A stretch of 64,000 bases of DNA from Marinilabilia rubra (GTDB lineage Bacteria > Bacteroidota > Bacteroidia > Bacteroidales > Marinilabiliaceae), in contig NZ_QEWP01000002.1 in NCBI RefSeq assembly GCF_003121985.1, positions 62,001-126,000 of the forward strand. Reading direction: 5' to 3'. Each line of letters opens with the position of its first letter. Position 1 is the stretch's first letter. Below, one piece after another: positions 1 through 8,836 of this stretch. Position numbers and translations under genes: made by a program. Under the pieces are notes generated by a model. That model saw only the letters and a program-made list of their open reading frames with translations. It was not told the DNA's origin and searched no databases.

Positions 1-1287
1 CATACTATTCGCTCCCGAACAATGAACCGTCCCCGCTGGAATCAATACATGATCGTGTTTTTCTACAGGCCATATCCCAACATGCTTGTCTGCATCAAAT
101 TTATTTCCTGTATCCTGAGCATGTTGTAATTCCGAAATCATTGCTTCAGGATCCACTCCTTCTTTTAACCCGAGATAAACCACAGCATCCTCGCTGGCAT
201 CAAGTAAATAGTAACTTTCGTCCTGGGTATAATGCATGCCAAACTGCTCTTGGATGTATTCTGTTAACGGGTGCACCTGTAAGCTCAGGTTGCCTCCCTG
301 CATGGTATCGAGAAAATCGAAACGAATAGGAAACTCATCACCGAACCTCGCATGCACAGGTTCACCAAGCAATTCATGCGGATGTCGAAAAACCAAATTA
401 ATTGAAGGGATTTCAAAAAGTTGATTCCCAAATTTTAAATTCAAGCTATTTTCTTCAGGCACACAATCAAAACACCATGCAAAATTTTCCCGGGATTTAT
501 CCAAGTCGCATATTTCCTTCATCCACTGTCCTCCCCATGGGCCAGGATCAAAAAAAGGAACAACCCTGAAAGGTCTTTGCCCTGCTTCTTTCAACCCTTC
601 CAACATGGCTTTTCCTGAAATCATTTTTGGCTGGTTTGGAATAACCGTATCCAACACAAAATCCATCCTGTCGAAAAGATTTTTCTTGTGACGGTCGCAA
701 ACCCTCCAATCAACAAAATAAGCCCGTTTATATTGTAGAGAGCCTTTAAGTATCTTATTACTTACTCCAAGATTGCTTACTTCATCCCTTTTGAATCTTA
801 ATTGCCCTTCCCAGCGAGGCATATCGGCATAAACCAGCAAATCATAATTTGAGGCAACTAATGTTGCACCCGGTCCATAGACTAAAGTAACCCCTTCATT
901 GCTGTCCACTTTGGATGTAAGCGCCTGTAACTTTGATTCTTCAAAAAAATCAACAAGATTCAGGCGAGTCATATACCCAAAAATATCATCGTCGGTTACA
1001 TCCGGGTATGTCATCTTATCTATTTCCTCTTCACTTTTCATTGCCTCTTTAGCTAAATAAAAGAAATCATAAGGCAAGTCTTCTTTCAAAGCAGATATTA
1101 TTTCTTCATCATGTACATTCAAATAAGTATCTACTGCTATAACGAATTTTTCCTTTCCATCCGCTCTCTCCGCAATTTGTTTACAGATATTTTCCCAACC
1201 AGTAATAAGCTCATCTTCGTATCCTTTGACTTCCACGGAGGGTGTTTTATCGAAATTTGGTTTTCGCCCCTTTAAATAGTTTGCCAT
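1..1287 (-). CDS. Class I mannose-6-phosphate isomerase-like protein (3' end outside window)
   Basis: I translated this frame from the ATG at 1287; it stays open for 429 codons to the window edge, so the C-terminus is missing. The second half is a type I phosphomannose isomerase cupin: QVHP at residues 337-340, a metal-binding Glu in DESYYLLD (about 357), and IPAGTVHCSG at 416-425. This family interconverts mannose-6-P and fructose-6-P in the cytoplasm. The first 230 or so residues are an extension that I do not recognise; as far as I recall, long forms of this family occur in Bacteroidota. It follows a ROK kinase after 12 bp and is the last visible gene of the PUL operon, so it probably feeds released hexose into glycolysis. 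Confidence 0.85.
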   Translation of the reverse strand, partial: MANYLKGRKPNFDKTPSVEVKGYEDELITGWENICKQIAERADGKEKFVIAVDTYLNVHDEEIISALKEDLPYDFFYLAKEAMKSEEEIDKMTYPDVTDDDIFGYMTRLNLVDFFEESKLQALTSKVDSNEGVTLVYGPGATLVASNYDLLVYADMPRWEGQLRFKRDEVSNLGVSNKILKGSLQYKRAYFVDWRVCDRHKKNLFDRMDFVLDTVIPNQPKMISGKAMLEGLKEAGQRPFRVVPFFDPGPWGGQWMKEICDLDKSRENFAWCFDCVPEENSLNLKFGNQLFEIPSINLVFRHPHELLGEPVHARFGDEFPIRFDFLDTMQGGNLSLQVHPLTEYIQEQFGMHYTQDESYYLLDASEDAVVYLGLKEGVDPEAMISELQHAQDTGNKFDADKHVGIWPVEKHDHVLIPAGTVHCSGANSM

Positions 1288-1299
1288 GTTTTCTTAAGT

Positions 1300-2256
1300 T
1301 TAATTCTTACGCTTATTTTTAATTTTTGTATCTACCAAATATCCCAATCCTAATAAAGCAATATCATCAATCGCCTGCGAAATTTTAATTTGAACTTTGC
1401 CCCATGGTGTCCAGGCATGCTTGTTAATCCAATTTTGCATAAAAGGCACAATAATATCTGCTGATTTCATCACGCCCCCGCTTAACACCAATAACTCCGG
1501 ATCATATGCATGGATCAAATTAACTGCACCTGATGACCAGGCTTTTAACACATTTTCAGTCACTTCTTTGCTTACAGTATCCCCCATTCTATATTCATCA
1601 AACAATACGGCAAAGTCAACATTATCATAGTTATTTAATGAGCTTTGAGCTATATCTGGATGAGACTGAACAATATTATTTAAGTTCCAGGTTGAACCTA
1701 ACGCTTCCACACATCCCATATTACCACAATTACACTTAAAACTATCAAAATTAACCGTTGAATGGCCTCCCAAACATCCAGCCTGATAGTGCTTTCCATA
1801 AAGGAACTTTCCGTTAATTAAAGCAGCACCACCAACACCGGTCCCCAATGTCATGGTTATAATGTTATCGTACCCCTTCCCTACACCGTATTGCCATATT
1901 CCGGCCAATGCAGCTCTTGCATCATTATCAGTTGCTAATACGGCATTCCACTTATCCCTAGCCCACCGATCGAAATTGAAGTGGATTGATTCGTTATATT
2001 TATCGTTGATGGCCAATACATGGTTCCTGTCTATATCGACAATGCCCGGTAAAGCCAAGCCTAATCCATTAATTTCAGATTTTTGGCAATTAACCGAAGT
2101 AATCAATTCCTCGAAAACACCATCAAGGTTTTCGATTACTTTACTAAACGATTCTTTGTTATCAGTATTCAAAATGGATGAGGCAATTATTTTTTTTTCT
2201 TGAAATACACCAGCCTTAATCCGTGTACCTCCTAAATCAGCAACCAAATAACTCAT
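1300..2256 (-). CDS. ROK family sugar kinase
   Basis: Cytoplasmic ATP-dependent hexose kinase of the ROK family. The ATP-binding DLGGTRIK lies at residues 7-14, the catalytic base is probably D112 in TDNDARAA, LGTGVGGA is at 137-144, and the ROK zinc site is complete with H165 and C175, C177 and C182 (CNCGNMGC). At 318 residues it has normal family length. Its ATG shares one base with the stop of the phosphoglucose isomerase gene (TAATG), so translation is probably coupled. The substrate (glucose, fructose, mannose or an amino sugar) cannot be read from the sequence. The flanking isomerases favour glucose or mannose. Confidence 0.9.
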   Translation of the reverse strand: MSYLVADLGGTRIKAGVFQEKKIIASSILNTDNKESFSKVIENLDGVFEELITSVNCQKSEINGLGLALPGIVDIDRNHVLAINDKYNESIHFNFDRWARDKWNAVLATDNDARAALAGIWQYGVGKGYDNIITMTLGTGVGGAALINGKFLYGKHYQAGCLGGHSTVNFDSFKCNCGNMGCVEALGSTWNLNNIVQSHPDIAQSSLNNYDNVDFAVLFDEYRMGDTVSKEVTENVLKAWSSGAVNLIHAYDPELLVLSGGVMKSADIIVPFMQNWINKHAWTPWGKVQIKISQAIDDIALLGLGYLVDTKIKNKRKN

Positions 2257-2810
2257 TATTCTTTAATTAATTGTGGTTTTCCATCTACTTCAAACAAACG
2301 CGCTGCAAAACCTTCTTTTTCGATTGATGCATAGTCATGTCCAGCATCAGAAGGCCAACATGCATTAAAAAATAAGGGTTCATAACCAGTGTTAGCCACA
2401 CGGTGAGATACATTTCCCGGGATATAATGCAAGGTGCCTGGTTTCATTTCTTCGTACCAACAATTACGATCCAAATCCATCATGATAAGCGCACCTTCCC
2501 CTTTCAAGCACCAGTAATACTCTCCCGTATCCAGGTTTGAATGAAAATGCCCTCTTGTCATATGATACTCGGTTCCAACTTTTCCGGGATAAACCATAGA
2601 GTTACCCCAAAATAGACCGCCTTTTTTTCCTTCTTCTACAGGCATATAAGCCTGAACCTCGTATACAACTTGATCTTGATCAGCTGCTTTAAAAGCTTCT
2701 TCATCCTTAAAAACACCGATTAGCTGGCTCATGGTTTTTTTAGAGTCTTTTACTCCCTTGCCAACTAATTTTTCAGTGTTAGCAATATCTATGTTCACTT
2801 TTGCTCTCAT
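2256..2810 (-). CDS. Cupin-type (archaeal-type) glucose-6-phosphate isomerase
   Basis: This 184-residue single-domain cupin resembles the archaeal-type phosphoglucose isomerases, which are unrelated to the large Pgi family. The motif GHFHSNLDTGEYYWCLKG gives metal ligands H88, H90 and E97, with H136 in VSHRVAN as the fourth. The enzyme interconverts glucose-6-P and fructose-6-P, and some members also use mannose-6-P. It sits directly between the periplasmic hydrolases and the ROK kinase of the PUL, 30 bp after the previous gene, which suggests a dedicated hexose-phosphate step for the products of this locus. No signal peptide is visible, so it is cytoplasmic. Confidence 0.88.
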   Translation of the reverse strand: MRAKVNIDIANTEKLVGKGVKDSKKTMSQLIGVFKDEEAFKAADQDQVVYEVQAYMPVEEGKKGGLFWGNSMVYPGKVGTEYHMTRGHFHSNLDTGEYYWCLKGEGALIMMDLDRNCWYEEMKPGTLHYIPGNVSHRVANTGYEPLFFNACWPSDAGHDYASIEKEGFAARLFEVDGKPQLIKE

Positions 2811-2840
2811 AATTTAAGTGTATAAGTGGTTAATATCCTT

Positions 2841-4814
2841 TTATTCAATGTTTGCATCAGGAAAAATAGTAAGCCTTAAGAGGCTACAACCAAATGGAAT
2901 TAATTCAATCATTACCTTTTTTTTCTCTAATTCTAATTTTTCAGGAAATTCAGGTGTTTTAGGAACACTTCTATTTAGGTGATGATCGTGTACTTTTGAA
3001 ATTTTCCAGTTCTTTACTCTTTTTACCGGCACTTTCAAGGAAATAGGATAACTTTTTAAAGACCATGGATATCCCGTATTTCCATGATCTACGATCTCAA
3101 TATCCCTAACCTTAAAGTCTGCGGCGTAATTCCATTCAGATACAGGGTTATACTCCCAGGCAGGAAAATCTGAAGTTGATTTACCACCATTATCAAATGT
3201 GTTGGCTTTATGTTTAATTGGTAAACTATAAACAATTGGTCCTCTTTCAACCGCTATTCCATTATTCGGCCATTGAGTTGTTTTTATTTCCATTGGAACG
3301 GACAATCTCACAATATCTCCATCAGAGTATTCACGATCTAGTACACAAAATGTACCGGGTTGTAGTTTTTTATTTTGCTTTTTGCCATTAATAAATAGTT
3401 CTGCTTGGTTACACCATTTCGGAATACGGATATGGAATGGAAACCTTACTAGTTCCTCCGTTTTAATTTTGAACGTAATCTCTTCAGAGAAAGGATAATT
3501 TGTTTCCTCAAAAATCGTAACAGGTTTATTTCCAAAACCTACTTTAGCATTTACCTGGGATGGCCCAAATAAAGAAGCAACCAAACCATTATGAGGACTT
3601 CTCATCCACATTTGCTCCACATAGTAAGGCATAAACCTATTCACATTGCCGGTACAGCACTCAACATCATGCCCCGGCATATAAGCCATCCTAGCAGGAT
3701 GATGACCATAAGGGTTTGATGTAGATGTGCTTAAGACTTGATTTGGGCTTGAAAAATATTGATGTGCCTTAAAATCTTCTGTTACCGATCCAATACCGGC
3801 ATTAAAAACTGCTTTCTCAATTTTATCAGCTAAAGTAGCATCTCCATTTGCACGTAAAATATGACCATACGTATAGGGTAAAACAGCTGTGTTGCAAATC
3901 TCATAGCCTGCTAATTCCGAAACGCCTTTAAAGTGCTCTGTAGTACTGGGTAACCCTGAAACCAACATATGGTGTTTCTCCATCTTGCTGATCCCATGTT
4001 CTGCCTCTTTTAAATATTCCTTATTCCCCGTTACCGTATACAAAATTGCAGGAATCTTTACCAACTCAAGATAAACTACCCCATGATTATCAGGTGTCCG
4101 TTCCGAAGCAAACTGAATATCTTTAGCAATGCCTCCTTCTGCACGGTTTCTATAGTTTATATCTGACTTAAAGAGCTCATAAGCTTTCTCGGCTACTTTC
4201 AGAAAAAAAACATCACCTGTTTTCTCATACAACCAACAAAGCTGTTCTACATTAGCTAATTCCAGGTCATCACAAAAATTTTCTGCTTTAAAGGTTTTGT
4301 AATGATTGGCCAGCACCTCAACAATTTTTTCATCCTTCCTTATCTCGTACTGAAGCATAAACAACCGGTTAAAGCTGGCATAAGGCCAGCGCCACCAACG
4401 ATCATTCAGTGCTGTTCCAAACCTCCCGGAGGGTCTCAGATGTTCCACCACATAGTCGGTATTAATAGTGGCTTTTTTTATTAAACTTTCATCTTTTAAC
4501 AGCCACCCCAAACGATGTACTCCATCCAAATAGTATGCAGTTTGCTCATAAGGCCACCACGCTTTAGTAGAGCCCTTCATCTTTTCACAAGCCCATAGGC
4601 ATGTGTTATAGGGATATCCAGCAACCTCAATATTACCGGTAAGGCCTTTTTTTTGCCTTTCCAAAAATTCCCGAATCCAACCGCCTGGCTTTATTTGAGT
4701 TATAGTAAGCTTCTCAAACTTATTGTAGCTATGGGTCTGACCACTAACAGATAATTGCACAGCTAAAAACGCAATGATCCAGATTAATCCACTTCTTAAA
4801 TTAAGGTCATTCAT
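2841..4814 (-). CDS. DUF1680 / GH127-like glycoside hydrolase (first of three)
   Basis: Secreted 657-residue protein with an N-terminal hydrophobic signal (about residues 10-25, ending VSGQ) and an (alpha/alpha)6 DUF1680 domain. Characterised GH127/GH146 members are beta-L-arabinofuranosidases that use a cysteine nucleophile held by zinc. The corresponding residues are present: E305 and C307 in YEICN, and C386-C387 in VECCTGN. A glutamate in STTEHF (293) is the candidate acid/base. A C-terminal beta-rich part follows. It lies 15 bp after another DUF1680 gene in the same operon. It resembles the 13068-15098 gene much more than the 4830-6917 one, so the sugars cut may differ between these groups. 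Specificity is inferred only from family. Confidence 0.85.
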   Translation of the reverse strand: MNDLNLRSGLIWIIAFLAVQLSVSGQTHSYNKFEKLTITQIKPGGWIREFLERQKKGLTGNIEVAGYPYNTCLWACEKMKGSTKAWWPYEQTAYYLDGVHRLGWLLKDESLIKKATINTDYVVEHLRPSGRFGTALNDRWWRWPYASFNRLFMLQYEIRKDEKIVEVLANHYKTFKAENFCDDLELANVEQLCWLYEKTGDVFFLKVAEKAYELFKSDINYRNRAEGGIAKDIQFASERTPDNHGVVYLELVKIPAILYTVTGNKEYLKEAEHGISKMEKHHMLVSGLPSTTEHFKGVSELAGYEICNTAVLPYTYGHILRANGDATLADKIEKAVFNAGIGSVTEDFKAHQYFSSPNQVLSTSTSNPYGHHPARMAYMPGHDVECCTGNVNRFMPYYVEQMWMRSPHNGLVASLFGPSQVNAKVGFGNKPVTIFEETNYPFSEEITFKIKTEELVRFPFHIRIPKWCNQAELFINGKKQNKKLQPGTFCVLDREYSDGDIVRLSVPMEIKTTQWPNNGIAVERGPIVYSLPIKHKANTFDNGGKSTSDFPAWEYNPVSEWNYAADFKVRDIEIVDHGNTGYPWSLKSYPISLKVPVKRVKNWKISKVHDHHLNRSVPKTPEFPEKLELEKKKVMIELIPFGCSLLRLTIFPDANIE

Positions 4815-4829
4815 ATCAACTTGATTTGA

Positions 4830-6917
4830 TTATTTTTTTACCGGGAAGGTCACCCTTCTTAATACTGTATTACCAACAGGAATCAGCTTTACCTCCTGTC
4901 CTTTGGAATCTTTAACTTTAAGAATCATATTATCCTTGTACCATGGGTTTTCATATCCACCCTTCACATTTGATTCGAAATTTACATCCAACCAATTCAT
5001 TGAAAAACTGATGTTTTTATATGACTCATCCGTTGGCAGACAGAAGTAATCATGAAAATTTGGAATATCATAATCTCTTACGATTTCTTCTTTATGCTTA
5101 ATACTGTAGGCATAAACAATAGGTCCTCGCTGGAAATATACTTCTCTGTTTTCCCACAAAACCGGCTTTATTTCATTTTCGAAAGTAATGGTGACGGTCT
5201 CGTTCTCTGCCCACTTTTTCGTTACTTTATAATAACCATTTTCAAAGGCAAAAGCTCCTCCTTCAACATCCAAAGTCATTTGCTTCACCCAACCTGGTTT
5301 ACGGAAATACAATGCGAACTTAGCATCATTTTTCACCGATACCTTAAATTCGATTTTATCCGACATTGGATAGTTGGTCACCTGCTCAATGCTAACCTTA
5401 TTACCATTAACCTGTGTATTCAGTATAGATGGTCCATAAAGCACCGCTGCGATACCATCATGGGCTTTCATCCACATATCTCCAACATAATACCCCCAAC
5501 TTTTGGAGTAGCTGGGATTACAACAAACGGCTGCATCATCGTGTGTTGGTGAATATTTGTACCTTGGGTCTTCTTCATGAAAACCATGTTGTGGGGCTTT
5601 GCGGTCTAATCTGTAGCAGTTATCAGTTTTGCAGTAAACAAGACCTGTCCCATTATAATTACGCGCACCTTGCATGGCATTAAATGTCAACTTTTCGGCC
5701 TTGTCGGCAAAAGTGGCATCGCCTGTTTTTTGGGCTGCAGAAGCATAAAAACCTCTTAACTCAAACATACCGCAGAACTCAGCCCCTGTTGAATCAGGTT
5801 TTGCTTTTTCTCTGTTCTGCCATTCGTTTCCAAAACCTGCTCCACTTGGCAAAATGGTATAACTCAACTTATTCAAGGCTGTTTCATAAGCATCTTTCAA
5901 CTCCGGATACCCGGTCTCGTAATACGAATTGATCAGTGTTCGTAAGTGCTCAAACGTATGAACCGAATGGCTTTCGAATAAGATATCCTTGTCCATCAGG
6001 TATTCGTAACGAACGTTATTCATCGAACGGTTCAATGGTTTTGCACAATATTCCTTGTAAAGGTAAACCGCGTAATCCTGGTATTCTTGTTTTCCGGTGA
6101 GTCTGTACAAGGTTTCGCATGCATCTGTCAACATCAATCCATGACTAACCCCTCCAAAACATTCTTCGCTCAGGTCGAACGGACTTTTAGCTCCTTCGTT
6201 ATAGTATTTCATAGTCACTGCCATTGCTTTTTCAACGGCATCTAACACTTTTTCTTTTTTCGTGATTTGGTAGTAGGCCAGTAACATACGGAATACTCCA
6301 GCTTGCGACCAAATTTCTCCATTCGACCCCTTATGCTTATATCTCAATTTGGGGGAATAGATACCAATGTATCCATCTTTGTCTTGTGTAGACAACAGAT
6401 CATCTACGATTTCATCGCTTCGCATCATGGCTTCTTTATCCTCAACCAGATAGGCAGTACGCACATAACCATCCCACCAGTTTCCAAGAGTTTCGCCAGG
6501 CCACCACAACATGGAAATTTCCCATGCTGCTCCAGTCAGCTCCTGTGTTCCTGCTCCGGGATCTTCAGTCAGACTTTTTCTCCTTTTCTTGAATACATTG
6601 TTTTTCAAAATTATGGGAGCCAGTTTATCCAGGTGCCCAACAAAACCACTCGTAATATCCTCTTTCATGATATCGTACAACCAGCCTTTAGGTCTCACGT
6701 CCCCAAAGGGAAGTAATTCAAACCTGGGATCCAGCTTGGTCTTAGGATTATTAAAGAAGGAAATATCGTAACGATTAACTGCATTCTTCCCCTCCGAGGC
6801 AGTTGCCATTCTCTTTTCAAACTCTTTTCCTTGGGCGCCATCGTCTTGGGCAACTCCTAGAAAACAATTACTCAACAAAACGATTCCTGCTAAAAGGATA
6901 CATTTAAGATTCTTCAT
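4830..6917 (-). CDS. DUF1680 / GH127-like glycoside hydrolase (second, divergent)
   Basis: Secreted 695-residue protein with a clear signal peptide (MKNLKCILLAGIVLLSN..., cleavage near GVAQ). It belongs to DUF1680 but is clearly divergent from its two neighbours of the same family: the entry region reads GDVRPKGWLYD, and there is an insertion around residues 420-460. The zinc/cysteine centre is still visible as E380-x-C382 in GAEFCGMFE and C465-C466 in AAVCCNPSY, so it should be catalytically competent. It may act on a different linkage from the other two enzymes. It is 14 bp from the acetylesterase gene upstream and 15 bp from the next DUF1680 gene. Confidence 0.82.
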   Translation of the reverse strand: MKNLKCILLAGIVLLSNCFLGVAQDDGAQGKEFEKRMATASEGKNAVNRYDISFFNNPKTKLDPRFELLPFGDVRPKGWLYDIMKEDITSGFVGHLDKLAPIILKNNVFKKRRKSLTEDPGAGTQELTGAAWEISMLWWPGETLGNWWDGYVRTAYLVEDKEAMMRSDEIVDDLLSTQDKDGYIGIYSPKLRYKHKGSNGEIWSQAGVFRMLLAYYQITKKEKVLDAVEKAMAVTMKYYNEGAKSPFDLSEECFGGVSHGLMLTDACETLYRLTGKQEYQDYAVYLYKEYCAKPLNRSMNNVRYEYLMDKDILFESHSVHTFEHLRTLINSYYETGYPELKDAYETALNKLSYTILPSGAGFGNEWQNREKAKPDSTGAEFCGMFELRGFYASAAQKTGDATFADKAEKLTFNAMQGARNYNGTGLVYCKTDNCYRLDRKAPQHGFHEEDPRYKYSPTHDDAAVCCNPSYSKSWGYYVGDMWMKAHDGIAAVLYGPSILNTQVNGNKVSIEQVTNYPMSDKIEFKVSVKNDAKFALYFRKPGWVKQMTLDVEGGAFAFENGYYKVTKKWAENETVTITFENEIKPVLWENREVYFQRGPIVYAYSIKHKEEIVRDYDIPNFHDYFCLPTDESYKNISFSMNWLDVNFESNVKGGYENPWYKDNMILKVKDSKGQEVKLIPVGNTVLRRVTFPVKK

Positions 6918-6931
6918 CTTTACTATTTTAT

Positions 6932-7861
6932 CTATTCAATGCTTGATTTCAACTTGTATAATTCACTCGCAAACTTTTCCCCGAATTCAATAAGGCTTTT
7001 GCTATCATAGTGGGCTTCGTCGGTATAGCTATATTTTTCCGTGTCTCTGATTATCGAGGCATGTCGATCGTTTTCAACAAATTGTTCCTGAGCATACTGA
7101 ACCAAATCCAGATAATCCCATACCTTCCCATCCTTCTCGTCTTGCCCGGAATCGGAAATTTTCCCAATAACTATTGGTATATTGTCTTTTCGGAAAGCTG
7201 CTCTGATAAGCCCCATCATCCGTTTTAAATTGTAATAATATTTCTCTGCAGATATTTTTTTTATGGCATCTGCCTCACCCTGCATCCAGATGATTCCCTC
7301 CGGTATCAAAACATCATCAATGCCATTACCATCAATATCTTTGATTCTGTAAGCATTGGTCACGGTGGTCAAAAAGTTATCATATTGATTTATCCCTTTT
7401 ACCCCGACATATTCAGGATCCCAGCATCCATAATTAGGTGCAAGTGTATCGAGTGAAGTACCTCCTTTGGAATATTTGATAAGAGCTATTTTCTCATTCG
7501 GATAGAATTCTTTAATTTTTGCAGCAAAGGATAACTCAACTCCAAATCTGTTAGTTAGTTTGTTTCCCTTTTCATCGCTTGAAAACATCCAACCTCCATG
7601 CCCGGGTTGAAGTTTTTCCCAAACACCCATTCCACCACCTGGTTTATCATCCGGAGTGGGGTTGCCATGAAATATCCATACATTTTCAAAAGTTTTATTA
7701 AGGGTATCAGGAAGCTCAGAAACATATCCATAACCGTCCATATTTGATTGTCCTCCCATATAAAACACACGAAGGGTATCGACCTTCTGTGCCTGTCCAT
7801 ATGTTAAAACAGATACTAGTAACAATGATAACATAGTTAATATGGAGAACTTATTCTTCAT
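6932..7861 (-). CDS. GQSNM-type carbohydrate acetylesterase (SASA/DUF303 family)
   Basis: Secreted SGNH-fold esterase, probably removing acetyl groups from the glycan in the periplasm or at the surface. I start it at the ATG at 7861 (309 residues), because this gives an ATGA overlap with the deacetylase stop and a clean signal peptide (MKNKFSILTMLSLLLVSVLTYGQ). A start six codons earlier at 7879 is also open. Block I GGQSNMDG has the nucleophile S39, a central IWMQGEADA block follows, and the C-terminal DEAHYD supplies D281 and H284. This order is typical of the sialate-O-acetylesterase-like/CE6-like group. Substrate unknown. Confidence 0.82.
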   Translation of the reverse strand: MKNKFSILTMLSLLLVSVLTYGQAQKVDTLRVFYMGGQSNMDGYGYVSELPDTLNKTFENVWIFHGNPTPDDKPGGGMGVWEKLQPGHGGWMFSSDEKGNKLTNRFGVELSFAAKIKEFYPNEKIALIKYSKGGTSLDTLAPNYGCWDPEYVGVKGINQYDNFLTTVTNAYRIKDIDGNGIDDVLIPEGIIWMQGEADAIKKISAEKYYYNLKRMMGLIRAAFRKDNIPIVIGKISDSGQDEKDGKVWDYLDLVQYAQEQFVENDRHASIIRDTEKYSYTDEAHYDSKSLIEFGEKFASELYKLKSSIE

Positions 7862-8811
7862 TTTTTGATTGTTGTACAATTTAAATTAACAGTTGTACCA
7901 GCTGGTATGCAGAGGTCTTTTCTAATCGGATTGTCCACATCTGAATAATCCGTAAATCGTAGATACACATCGGTACTACCGGGGTTTTTTATCATGGATT
8001 TATCTACTGAATAAATAAGGTTTCGATACGCGTGAATGTAATCTACCAGCTCAATATGAGTAGCATAAAAAATATCGTCCTTACCTGAGATTCGTTTCAG
8101 GAACTTTTCCATCACGTCCCATTTATCGGTTAGTTCCCAACTGTGTCCCCAAACATAAAATACCCCCGTTTTATCCAAACCCAAAAATTCATCTGTCAGC
8201 TTAAAAAACTGCGCTAATCCTTTTTCGTTCAGTTTAGTTGTGCTATTGGTGTAATGTGCCCCTCCAAGCTGATGAATGCTTGGGTGCCACAAGAGAAAGT
8301 TTTCAGGGATATCGAACGAATGGGTCTCCTCTACTGTTCTGGCATATTGGATGCCAATATCCTGAAGAATGTCGAGGTTGTCGGTATTATTACTCCCGAA
8401 TGCATAAGCCATTCCCCGTACAAGATCCCCTGTGAGCCTTTCCAAAGCCCTTCGGTCTTCGGCTACTTCAAAGAAGGTTTCGAGGCGTGAGACCTTTCCC
8501 AAGCCTTTATGCAAATAACCATGAACGGATACTTCATGACCTTTGTACAGCGTTTTTATTTCTTCGGCATTTACAGTATTGCTATCCTTTAAACGTCCCG
8601 CATTAATATGGAACGTACCTTTGACTTCGTATTTGTTCAGCAACTGAATTAATTGCCTGTCTTCAACTGGACCATCATCTTCGCTTAATACAAAGGCTTT
8701 ACTTTTTCCTTCCGGGAACAGCATTTCAAAAACCAGATTTTTTTGCAAGGGGCTATTGATATTCTGCCCCCTTGCAAAAAATGCGATTGTTATCAATGAG
8801 GATCGTTTCAT
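7858..8811 (-). CDS. Polysaccharide deacetylase family protein (NodB homology)
   Basis: A 317-residue NodB-fold protein. Motif 1 reads SEDDGP (D45, D46) instead of the usual TFDDG, and motif 2 is HGYLH (H97 and H101). A GMAYAFG segment stands where the third motif is expected, and WHPSIH follows. Family members hydrolyse N- or O-acetyl groups on sugars with a divalent metal. The start of the protein is only weakly hydrophobic, so export is uncertain, unlike all its enzyme neighbours. It begins 25 bp after the sulfatase and overlaps the acetylesterase by ATGA. The locus therefore encodes two separate deacylating enzymes in tandem. Confidence 0.75.
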   Translation of the reverse strand: MKRSSLITIAFFARGQNINSPLQKNLVFEMLFPEGKSKAFVLSEDDGPVEDRQLIQLLNKYEVKGTFHINAGRLKDSNTVNAEEIKTLYKGHEVSVHGYLHKGLGKVSRLETFFEVAEDRRALERLTGDLVRGMAYAFGSNNTDNLDILQDIGIQYARTVEETHSFDIPENFLLWHPSIHQLGGAHYTNSTTKLNEKGLAQFFKLTDEFLGLDKTGVFYVWGHSWELTDKWDVMEKFLKRISGKDDIFYATHIELVDYIHAYRNLIYSVDKSMIKNPGSTDVYLRFTDYSDVDNPIRKDLCIPAGTTVNLNCTTIKK

Positions 8812-8836
8812 ATTTCTGTTGTGTTTTTCCTTAGAA

